From contig CAJOHP010000038.1 of assembly GCA_905234355.1 (NCBI GenBank), positions 1 to 7,556 of the forward strand: 7,556 bases of DNA, in the 5' to 3' direction. The position numbers and the translations under genes were made by a program. Position 1 is the first letter of the stretch; each line of letters begins with the position of its first letter. The DNA is from an uncultured Prevotella sp. (GTDB lineage: Bacteria; Bacteroidota; Bacteroidia; Bacteroidales; Bacteroidaceae). Below, piece after piece: positions 1 to 5,184 of the stretch. The notes below the pieces were generated by a model that saw nothing but the letters and a program-made list of their open reading frames with translations, was not told where the DNA came from and searched no databases.

Positions 1-453
1 TACCCTATCCTCGGTCTTCATCTTGCTCTTGCGTATAAACAAGTTCGCAATCTGTTCAGTACTGCGTAGCTCAAAATCACCATCTTGATTGCGGTCATAG
101 AAGACACCTTTGTAGCTGTGCCCCTGAGTGCTTTCAGGCACATAGAAGTAAATAACCTTCTTGCCATCTAGATCCATTGGCTCAAAGTTCAGATAGTAAG
201 TAGGTTTGAACAGCTGAGGGTTGTTCATATCCTTTGCCAACTGGTCTAACTGCTCCTGAACTTTTGAGGGATTGATGCCGACGACGTTTCTGTCATTATC
301 AACTCCCAACACGACATGACCACCTCTGCGATTCAGAAACGCACAGATGGATTCATAGACCTTACGAGCCAAGCTGTCTTTCGACTCTTTCAGCTCGACT
401 TCAGTTCCTTCGCCTTGCGATATAATCGCTTTTAGCTTTTCTGGTGTCATCAT
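1..453 (-). CDS. AlbA_2/Schlafen-type putative DNA-binding protein, N-terminal part (cut by window edge)
   Basis: The frame is open from ATG at 453 to the left edge (151 codons, no stop), so the C-terminus is missing. I translated it by hand. The first 140 residues look like the AlbA_2 (Schlafen AAA_4-like) domain: an E-x-x-E-x-K-E entry near residues 17-23, then a helix, then FLNRRGGHVVLGVDND at about 39-54, followed by V-V-G-I. This Asn/Gly-rich strand-turn is the family hallmark. Full-length relatives usually carry a C-terminal ATPase-like or winged-helix region and are annotated as putative transcriptional regulators or ATP-binding proteins; their biochemical role is mostly unknown. A second ATG at 450 is an equally possible start. 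The gene is visibly more AT-rich than the block at 965-5119 and stands alone behind its own promoter, which would fit an accessory gene. The family call is fairly sure; the function is not. Confidence 0.8.
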   Translation of the reverse strand, partial: MMTPEKLKAIISQGEGTEVELKESKDSLARKVYESICAFLNRRGGHVVLGVDNDRNVVGINPSKVQEQLDQLAKDMNNPQLFKPTYYLNFEPMDLDGKKVIYFYVPESTQGHSYKGVFYDRNQDGDFELRSTEQIANLFIRKSKMKTEDRV

Positions 454-471
454 TATTTCTGTTTGACGCTG

Positions 472-479
472 CAAAATTA
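472..479 (-). promoter_or_regulatory. Bacteroidetes -7 promoter element (TAATTTTG) of the AlbA_2 gene
   Basis: On the minus strand the sequence reads TAATTTTGCAGC, a full match to the Bacteroidetes -7 consensus TAnnTTTG, about 18 bases before the ATG at 453. A -33 TTTG at the usual 19-21 base spacing is not clear. The nearest TTG (506-504) lies 24 bases away, so the -33 half is weak. Confidence 0.6.
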
Positions 480-547
480 CAATTTTTCGTTGAGATTCTT
501 TCACAACAAGGCTTCAAAATGCTGATTTTCCGAAAGTTTGTTTCAAA

Positions 548-565
548 TTGGCTCTAACAAGCCAA
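548..565. repeat. Small hairpin, 6-bp perfect stem
   Basis: TTGGCT (548-553) and AGCCAA (560-565) pair perfectly around a 6-base loop. It lies downstream of the stronger terminator at 598-638 as read on the minus strand, and its minus-strand copy is followed by TTTG. It may be a back-up terminator or a chance stem; nothing in the sequence decides. Confidence 0.35.
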
Positions 566-597
566 GATTTAGCACAAACTATATAAGACAATAAAAC

Positions 598-638
598 ACC
601 AGCGAGACAAACAAATAAAATTTGCTTATCTCGCTGGT
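598..638 (-). terminator. Strong rho-independent terminator of the DUF2795 gene
   Basis: A perfect 10-bp outer stem, ACCAGCGAGA (598-607) with TCTCGCTGGT (629-638), continues inward through C-A and A-C mismatches and further pairs to a 3-base loop at 617-619, giving a near-complete 19-position hairpin. Read on the minus strand it begins about 30 bases after the stop codon of the gene at 668-889 and is followed by the U-rich tail GTTTTATT. It also shields the AlbA_2 gene promoter from read-through. Confidence 0.85.
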
Positions 639-667
639 ATTAAGTTATTTAGGCTCAAGTATAAGCC

Positions 668-889
668 TTAATACTCATCCTCGTTGAACAGGAAGTCTTC
701 CTTGGTGGGATAGTCGGGCCAGATATCTTCGATGCTTTCGTAGACGTCGCCCTCGTCTTCTATCTCCTGCAGGTTCTCAAGCACTTCGAGAGGAGCGCCC
801 GAGCGGATGGCGTAATCTATGAGTTCCTCCTTGGTGGCTGGCCAGGGAGCATCCTCCAGTTTTGATGCTAATTCAAGTGTCCAATACAT
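668..889 (-). CDS. DUF2795 domain-containing small acidic protein
   Basis: This 73-residue protein starts MYWTLELASKLEDAPWPATK, and residues 14-40 (APWPATKEELIDYA through GAPLEVLENLQ) carry the DUF2795 signature: Pro-x-Thr-Lys-x-Glu-Leu followed by an Ala/Gly-Ala-Pro turn and a helix. The C-terminal half is very acidic (EIEDEGD, EDIWPDYP, NEDEY). Proteins of this size and sequence are conserved across Bacteroides and Prevotella and have no established biochemical function. There is no signal peptide or membrane segment, so it should be cytoplasmic. The gene is monocistronic as far as the sequence shows, with its own promoter at 945-975 and a strong terminator at 598-638. ATG at 889 is the only sensible start. 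It sits about 75 bases beyond the adenosyltransferase gene on the same strand. Confidence 0.88.
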   Translation of the reverse strand: MYWTLELASKLEDAPWPATKEELIDYAIRSGAPLEVLENLQEIEDEGDVYESIEDIWPDYPTKEDFLFNEDEY

Positions 890-944
890 AGCTTATTATC
901 ATTAAATATTCAACAATGTTCTGCTTTCTGTCTTAATTTGGGCG

Positions 945-975
945 CAAAAATAGTAAATTATTTTCTATCTGCAAG
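945..975 (-). promoter_or_regulatory. Bacteroidetes promoter (-33 CTTG, 19-bp spacer, -7 TATTTTTG) of the DUF2795 gene
   Basis: On the minus strand, CTTG (975-972) is followed after exactly 19 bases by TATTTTTG (952-945). This fits the Bacteroidetes TTTG-N19-21-TAnnTTTG pattern with one mismatch in the -33 box. The predicted transcript starts near 940, giving a leader of about 50 bases. The -33 box lies inside the last codons of the adenosyltransferase gene (965-1534). Confidence 0.7.
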
Positions 976-1534
976 CATTTTGCCACATAATTTCGCTTGC
1001 ACCATTGTTAAAATTTATTTTTTTAGCTAAAACGAACAGATAATCGCTCAGACGGTTGACGTACTGCATGACGTCTGTGCCCACTTCTGCGTTCTGCGCG
1101 AGTGCGTCGATGCAGCGCTCGGCGCGCCTGCATACGGTGCGGCATACGTGTGTCTGTGCTGCTGCGGGGGTGCCTCCGGGCAGTACAAACCCCTTCTGCT
1201 CGGGCAGCAGTGCGACGATGCGGTCTATCTCTTGCTCGAGCCGCTGTGTCTCGCCTTGCGGCAGCAAGGCTGAGGGGTAGAGCGGTGTCTGGCTCTGGTC
1301 GGTGGCAAGGTGGGTGCCTATGCTGAAGAGGTTGCGCTGTATGGTCTGCAGCAGCTCGCGGTCGCTGGTGTCGGCGGGGTGCAGCATGGTCACGAGCAGC
1401 CCGATGTGGGCGCTGAGCTCGTCGACGGTGCCGTAGGCTTCCAGCCGTATGTCTGCCTTGCTGATGCGCACGCCTCCGACGAGGTCGGTGGTGCCTGTGT
1501 CGCCCCGGCGGGTGTAGACTGTGGTTATTCTCAT
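965..1534 (-). CDS. pduO: PduO-type ATP:cob(I)alamin adenosyltransferase
   Basis: This enzyme transfers the 5'-deoxyadenosyl group of ATP to cob(I)alamin, making adenosylcobalamin, the cofactor of enzymes such as methylmalonyl-CoA mutase. The 189-residue protein matches the PduO/MMAB family in length and motifs: N-terminal ATP-binding TRRGDTGTTDLVGG (8-21), RLEAYGTVDEL (30-40), PGG (119-121) with T-H-V-C-R-T-V-C-R-R-A-E-R (128-140), and YVNRLSDYLFVLA (158-170), which forms part of the corrin and ATP site. ATG at 1534 gives the usual family N-terminus MRITTVYTRRGD. A GTG at 1609 in the same frame would add 25 low-complexity residues and run back into the upstream gene, so it is rejected. Only 16 bases separate it from the methyltransferase-like gene, suggesting co-transcription. 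No Shine-Dalgarno is visible, which is common in Bacteroidetes. Confidence 0.93.
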   Translation of the reverse strand: MRITTVYTRRGDTGTTDLVGGVRISKADIRLEAYGTVDELSAHIGLLVTMLHPADTSDRELLQTIQRNLFSIGTHLATDQSQTPLYPSALLPQGETQRLEQEIDRIVALLPEQKGFVLPGGTPAAAQTHVCRTVCRRAERCIDALAQNAEVGTDVMQYVNRLSDYLFVLAKKINFNNGASEIMWQNACR

Positions 1535-1550
1535 GTAGTGGTGAGGGAGG

Positions 1551-2078
1551 TTAGAAGTTGACGATGTAGTGATTGGCCGACCTGTGCTTGTCGGCAATGG
1601 CGATGCCACAGTAGTAGAGGTCGAAGGTGACGTTGAACGTATTGTCGTCGAGCAGCTTCTCCCACTGCTGTGGTGCTTCGTGTGTGTAGGTACAGACCAG
1701 CACGCTGCCGTCGTGCATGAGGTGTCGCAGGTGTTCGTAGGGCTGTGTGGCGCGCAGTATGGCCATGTCGACGTGCCCTTGTGGTGGAGTGCAGTCTATG
1801 ACGGCCTTTTTGCACCCGGCGCTCACGTAGTCGGCCATGGTTGCGGTGGCGTCGTAGACGTGGTGTGGCTGCAGGTGGTTGGCCAGCCTGAGGCATAGTC
1901 GTCCCATCTTGCGTTGCAGCCAGTCGTCGTGTGGTCTGATTGAGGCGTAGGCATAGTATGGCGCTTTTTCGCCTATGACCTCGGTGACAAACCTGTAGTC
2001 AGTGGGCGACTGCACGCCGAAGCCTCTGCTGTGTGTGCATCGCTTCAGCCAGACGAGAGCCTGCCATAGCCTGTTCAT
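1551..2078 (-). CDS. Shortened, degenerate class I SAM-methyltransferase-like protein
   Basis: The 175-residue protein keeps the landmarks of a Bacteroidales methyltransferase-like family: an N-terminal HSRGFGVQSP-type motif (16-25, normally H-G-x-H-S-P-F-V), EKAPYYAY (37-44), a helix ending in LANHLQP (65-71, normally LVNHFQP), and the C-terminal strand pair TFDLYYCGIA and HYIVNF. From memory, relatives are about 220-260 residues. The SAM-binding loop that should follow the LVNHFQP helix (E-L-G-T-S-L-G type) reads VYDATATMADYV here, without the glycines. The stretch holding the later acidic motifs is also shortened. It is therefore probably not an active methyltransferase, although the frame is intact. 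It lies 113 bases after secG with no clear promoter or terminator between them, and 16 bases before the adenosyltransferase, so it is likely in one transcription unit with them. Confidence 0.72.
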   Translation of the reverse strand: MNRLWQALVWLKRCTHSRGFGVQSPTDYRFVTEVIGEKAPYYAYASIRPHDDWLQRKMGRLCLRLANHLQPHHVYDATATMADYVSAGCKKAVIDCTPPQGHVDMAILRATQPYEHLRHLMHDGSVLVCTYTHEAPQQWEKLLDDNTFNVTFDLYYCGIAIADKHRSANHYIVNF

Positions 2079-2191
2079 CGCATTGTGAGTAGTCTGAAAC
2101 AGGAAAAGCCCCGGCCTCAGAAGCTTGCGCCGTGATGGCTGCTCTGTAGCCGGAGGTGTATCCTGCTGAGTGTTGTCTGTCGTTTAGCCCC

Positions 2192-2584
2192 TTACTTGGC
2201 AGGAGCCTGCACGGGATGCTGCGTCGACGACTGGGTCTTCTGCGGACGCTGCTGTGCGGGCTGCGACTGCTGCTGTGTCTGGCTGGCGCCGAATCCGGGC
2301 AGGTTCTGCGGGTTGGTCACAGGGTTCTCCACGCCTTCCATGACCGAGTTGTCGGCAGTAGACTGCGGAGCCACATAGGCACATGCCACGCTGACGACAA
2401 CCATGAAGGCTGCGAGCCCCCAGGTGGCTTTCTCGATGAAGTCGGTGGTCTTGCGCACGCCGCCAATCTGGTTGTAGGATGCGAAGTTGGAGGCCAGGCC
2501 GCCGCCCTTTGACTCCTGGATGAGCACGATGCCCACCATGAGCAGCGATGCAATCACGATGAAGATTACTAATAATGTGTACAT
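2192..2584 (-). CDS. secG: Preprotein translocase subunit SecG
   Basis: SecG is the small accessory subunit of the SecYEG channel in the inner membrane and stimulates SecA-driven export. The 130-residue protein shows the family layout: transmembrane helix 1 (about 3-22), the conserved cytoplasmic loop QESKGGGLASNF (23-34), then FIEKATW (49-55) leading into transmembrane helix 2 (about 55-72). The tail from about residue 75 is rich in Pro, Gln and Ser (QTQQQSQPAQQ and so on), a low-complexity extension seen in Bacteroidetes SecG proteins. The start at ATG 2584 is only 5 bases (AAAAG) after the stop codon of the TPR gene, so the two are surely co-transcribed and perhaps translationally coupled. 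Confidence 0.95.
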   Translation of the reverse strand: MYTLLVIFIVIASLLMVGIVLIQESKGGGLASNFASYNQIGGVRKTTDFIEKATWGLAAFMVVVSVACAYVAPQSTADNSVMEGVENPVTNPQNLPGFGASQTQQQSQPAQQRPQKTQSSTQHPVQAPAK

Positions 2585-2589
2585 CTTTT

Positions 2590-3357
2590 TTACTTTATTT
2601 TTTTATTGTTGTTGATGATCAGTTTCTCCAGGAAACGTATTTGGTCTGCAAAGTAAACATTTTTTTTCGGATATTGCAAACTTAATTGCCTAATAATTTC
2701 GATTGCCTGCGAATATCTGCCCTGTTTTATGTAAATTCGGGCTAATGTCTCGGTGTAGATGCCGTCTTTTGTGTCTTTTCCGTCGTGCTCGTCGTCGTCG
2801 GAGAGTTCGGGTCTGAGTGTGGGATTCTCGTTGAGCACTATCTTGCCTTTGTCATTTTCTATGAACGAGTCGATGAGGTTTTGCCCGATGAGCTGTGGTG
2901 CGTTTTGTGCCTCGTCGCGTTCCTGTTCGCTCTCAGTCTCGAGCAGGTAGGCCACATAGTCCACGGCGGCGTCGGCCGGTGTGGGTTTGCGCTTGCCGTT
3001 CTGCTCGCTGTTGCTGTCGTCGTCCTTGGGTATGGACTCGAGGAAGTTGTCAATGAGCGATATGGTTCTGCTCTCTCTCTCCTGCTGGTCCACGGGCTGC
3101 CGTGTCTGTGTCTTTTTCACGTTGAGCCGGTAGTGTCCTGCCTCTATCATCTGGAAGAGCACGCTACGGTCGGTGATATAGATGGCAGCTCGCCTGAGCT
3201 CGGCGTCGAACGAGGGGTCGTGCAGCAGGTAGAGGTTCTGCAGCATGAGCAGTCGTGCCGACTGGAAGTATGGATAGAGCGCGAGCAGCGAGCGCAACTC
3301 GTAGAGTGTGTCGCGGTCCAGTTGTTTGGGGTGCTTGATGAGTTCGGCTATATCCAT
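2590..3357 (-). CDS. TPR-containing protein of the lptE-secG cluster
   Basis: The 255-residue protein begins MDIAELIKHPKQLDRDTLYE, continues with an all-helical N-terminal domain (about 1-80, including LRSLLALYPYFQSARLLMLQNL), then a charged, poorly conserved linker (about 83-195). It ends with a TPR-like helix pair, TLARIYIKQGRYSQAIEIIR (204-223), then LSLQYPKKNVYFADQIRFLE (225-244). There is no signal peptide or membrane segment, so it should be cytoplasmic. The family is conserved in Bacteroidales next to lptE and secG, but I know of no demonstrated function; TPR helices imply protein binding. The frame runs upstream to 3552, but ATG at 3357 is the right start because the upstream part is out-of-frame lptE coding sequence with Arg/Ser/Thr-rich translation. 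It lies 31 bases after lptE and 5 bases before secG. Confidence 0.85.
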   Translation of the reverse strand: MDIAELIKHPKQLDRDTLYELRSLLALYPYFQSARLLMLQNLYLLHDPSFDAELRRAAIYITDRSVLFQMIEAGHYRLNVKKTQTRQPVDQQERESRTISLIDNFLESIPKDDDSNSEQNGKRKPTPADAAVDYVAYLLETESEQERDEAQNAPQLIGQNLIDSFIENDKGKIVLNENPTLRPELSDDDEHDGKDTKDGIYTETLARIYIKQGRYSQAIEIIRQLSLQYPKKNVYFADQIRFLEKLIINNNKKIK

Positions 3358-3388
3358 TGTGTCGTGATGTGTTGTGTGCTGTGTGGCC

Positions 3389-3889
3389 TTACCAGTTGGC
3401 CACGGTGGCGTTGAATATCTGGTCTGTGATGTCCTTGACCATCTCGGTGACGAGCTGCTCCTGCACGGCGCTGAGCGACTGTGTGGTCTCGTAGGTGGCC
3501 GACGAGGAGAACTGCCTCTCGAAGTCCTGCGCGTGGTTGATGTTGTTGACAAACCTGACGTTGACCGTCATGGTGAGCTCTGTCTGTGCTGAGTATCCCT
3601 CGCTGGATACCGACTTGTTGCGCTGGTCGTAGCGCACAATTTCGCCGTCGAGTCTGAGGTCGCCGTTGCGTCTGACCTGTGTGAGCTTGGTGTGGTTGGC
3701 ATACTGGTCTTTCAGCTGGTTGTTGAAGATGCTGGCCATGGGTCCCCAGACGTAGTTGGACCTGATAGGGAATTCGGCTATCTGTATGGTCTTGGTCTTG
3801 GTGTAGTCTATGCTGGCTCCGTTGAACTTGTAGCTCACTGAGCATGAGCTGAGGGTCAGTAGCATGCAGCAGAGCATGACGATGCACAT
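3389..3889 (-). CDS. lptE: LptE-family LPS-assembly lipoprotein (internal start in a fused frame)
   Basis: LptE is an outer-membrane lipoprotein that plugs the LptD barrel and helps insert LPS. From ATG 3889 the product is 166 residues, close to the family length. It has a hydrophobic signal stretch (about 3-13), a lipobox LSSC with Cys16 (codon at 3844-3842), then YKFNGASIDY, IAEFPIRSNYVWGPM, IFNNQLKDQY, GDLRLDGEIVRYD, and the typical C-terminus IFNATVANW. The frame is the same as that of the upstream sigma-54 regulator and no stop separates them. A lipoprotein must begin with its signal peptide, so I infer initiation at ATG 3889; ATG 3877 would leave too short a signal. From 3889 the signal has no Lys or Arg before its hydrophobic core, which is unusual. 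The family call is confident; the exact start is not. Confidence 0.85.
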   Translation of the reverse strand: MCIVMLCCMLLTLSSCSVSYKFNGASIDYTKTKTIQIAEFPIRSNYVWGPMASIFNNQLKDQYANHTKLTQVRRNGDLRLDGEIVRYDQRNKSVSSEGYSAQTELTMTVNVRFVNNINHAQDFERQFSSSATYETTQSLSAVQEQLVTEMVKDITDQIFNATVANW

Positions 3890-5119
3890 CCCGTACTGCT
3901 TGAGCCTGCGGTAGAGTGTGCGGTCGCTGATGCCGAGCTCCTGTGCGGCTTTTTTCCTGTTGCCGTTGTTGCGCTCGAGTGCTTTCTCGAGCATCTGTCG
4001 GCTGAGGTCCGAGAGGTTGAGGTTTTCCTGCTCCGGGGTGGGTTCCACATACTCCTCGGCCACGGCGTCTTCCATCTCGCTGTAGTCGCCCGGCGTCATG
4101 CTGTAGGGCTGTGCTATGGCGGGCACGGGAGCCGAAGGCAGGTTGGAGGCGGGTGCGGCAGCGGCGTTGCTCACGTCGTCGAGCTGCTTCTTCATCTGGC
4201 TCATCTCTCGCCGCATGTCGTTGACGTTGCCTCGCAGCTCGAAGAGGATTTTGTAGAGTATCTCGCGCTCGTTTTCAAACGAGTGGTCGCTGCCTCCGTG
4301 GTTGATGGGTGCAAGCTGTGTGCTCTCCTTGTCCTGCGGTATGAACTGTGCGAGCACGTCGGGTGTGATGGTTCGCTCGCGGCTGAGTATGGAGATCTGC
4401 TCGGTGATGTTTTTCAGCTGTCTGACGTTGCCTGGCCATTTGTATCGCTTGAGCATCTGCTTGGCTTCGTCGGTGAGCACCACGCGGTCCATCTTGTATT
4501 TCTCGGCCATCTGCATGGCAAAGAGCCTGAAAAGCAGCACGATGTCGTCGCCGCGCTCTCTGAGTGCCGGCATGAGCAGCGGCACCTGGTTGAGCCGGTA
4601 GTAGAGGTCTTCGCGGAACTTGCCCTCGCTGATGGCGCGCTGTATGTTGACGTTGGTGGCTGCCACGATGCGCACGTCGGTCTTTCTCACCTCGGTGGCT
4701 CCCACGGGTATGTATTCGCCCGTCTCGAGCACGCGCAGCAGCCGTGCCTGTGTGGCCAGTGGCAGCTCGCCCACCTCGTCGAGGAAGAGCGTGCCCTTGT
4801 TGGCTGCTCCGAAGTAGCCGGGCGAGTCGTTGATAGCGCCGGTGAAGGAGCCCTTGACGTGGCCGAAGAGCTCGCTGTCGATGGTGCCCTCGGGTATGGA
4901 GCCGCAGTTGATGGCGAAGTACTTCTCCCGCCGGCGTGGCGAGTTGTCGTGTATGACGCGCGGTATGATCTCCTTACCCACGCCGCTCTCGCCCACGATG
5001 AGCACCGAGATGTCTATCGGCGCCACCTTCAAGGCCACGTCGAGCACCTGGTTCAATGCCTCGCAGTTTCCCACGATATTGTACCGTTGTTTCACCGTTT
5101 GCAGTTCAGCACTTCTCAT
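3389..5119 (-). CDS. Sigma-54-dependent AAA+/Fis-type regulator, fused in frame to LptE
   Basis: Residues 1-410 (5119-3890) are a sigma-54 enhancer-binding protein that would remodel RNA polymerase-sigma-54 at -24/-12 promoters. Visible motifs are Walker A GESGVGKE (43-50), GSFTGA sigma-54 contact loop (90-95; usual form GAFTGA), Walker B TLFLDEVGEL (110-119), sensor I AATN (153-156), arginine-finger region FREDLYYRLN (168-177), sensor II WPGNVRQLKN (228-237), a linker with a coiled-coil-like helix (about 281-316) and an Ala/Pro-rich stretch, and a Fis-type helix-turn-helix (371-410, ending ISDRTLYRRLKQYG). There is no N-terminal receiver or sensor domain. The frame then passes without a stop into LptE, for 576 codons in total. 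ATG 5119 gives MRSAELQTVK, the family N-terminus; an upstream in-frame TTG at 5161 overlaps the putative -33 promoter box and is rejected. Whether the fused protein exists in the cell is unknown. Confidence 0.85.
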   Translation of the reverse strand: MRSAELQTVKQRYNIVGNCEALNQVLDVALKVAPIDISVLIVGESGVGKEIIPRVIHDNSPRRREKYFAINCGSIPEGTIDSELFGHVKGSFTGAINDSPGYFGAANKGTLFLDEVGELPLATQARLLRVLETGEYIPVGATEVRKTDVRIVAATNVNIQRAISEGKFREDLYYRLNQVPLLMPALRERGDDIVLLFRLFAMQMAEKYKMDRVVLTDEAKQMLKRYKWPGNVRQLKNITEQISILSRERTITPDVLAQFIPQDKESTQLAPINHGGSDHSFENEREILYKILFELRGNVNDMRREMSQMKKQLDDVSNAAAAPASNLPSAPVPAIAQPYSMTPGDYSEMEDAVAEEYVEPTPEQENLNLSDLSRQMLEKALERNNGNRKKAAQELGISDRTLYRRLKQYGMCIVMLCCMLLTLSSCSVSYKFNGASIDYTKTKTIQIAEFPIRSNYVWGPMASIFNNQLKDQYANHTKLTQVRRNGDLRLDGEIVRYDQRNKSVSSEGYSAQTELTMTVNVRFVNNINHAQDFERQFSSSATYETTQSLSAVQEQLVTEMVKDITDQIFNATVANW

Positions 5120-5124
5120 ATTGG

Positions 5125-5170
5125 CTGACAAAATTACACATAATTTCTGAGATAGCTGCAATTTTGTCAG
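5125..5170. repeat. Inverted repeat around the regulator promoter (possible operator)
   Basis: CTGACAAAATT (5125-5135) and AATTTTGTCAG (5160-5170) are exact reverse complements, 11 bp each. Counting three more bases inward on each side gives 13 of 14 matches, with a 24-base gap between the 11-bp arms. The left arm covers most of the minus-strand -7 element TAATTTTG, and the right arm touches the putative -33 TTG. This position suits a dimeric operator controlling the regulator-lptE-secG block, but no binding protein can be named from the sequence. Confidence 0.6.
5129..5161 (-). promoter_or_regulatory. Promoter of the regulator-lptE-TPR-secG block
   Basis: On the minus strand, TAATTTTG (5136-5129) fully matches the Bacteroidetes -7 consensus TAnnTTTG. 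A TTG at 5161-5159 lies 22 bases upstream, just beyond the usual 19-21 spacing of the -33 box. The -7 element ends only 9 bases before the ATG at 5119, so the predicted mRNA has a very short leader. This placement also argues against the upstream TTG as a start codon. Confidence 0.6.
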
Positions 5171-5184
5171 AATTTTAATCGTTT

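Noticed and set aside
1535..1609. GTG start at 1609 for the adenosyltransferase
   Set aside because: It would overlap the end of the methyltransferase-like gene, and the extra 25 residues are Ser/Thr/Pro-rich and unlike the family; ATG 1534 matches the usual N-terminus.
2079..2191. Terminator or promoter between secG and the methyltransferase-like gene
   Set aside because: Only 4-5 bp stems and no TAnnTTTG element are seen, so continued transcription is the simpler reading.
3358..3552. Upstream extension of the TPR protein to 3552
   Set aside because: The added residues are out-of-frame lptE sequence with Arg/Ser/Thr-rich composition; ATG 3357 begins the conserved protein.
4283..5128. 281-codon plus-strand open frame opposite the sigma-54 regulator
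   Set aside because: It is antisense to a clearly conserved protein and shows no recognisable domain; long shadow frames are expected opposite GC-rich genes.
5120..5161. TTG start at 5161 adding 14 residues to the regulator
   Set aside because: It lies in the inverted repeat and on the putative -33 box; the -7 promoter element is downstream of it, and ATG 5119 gives the expected family N-terminus.
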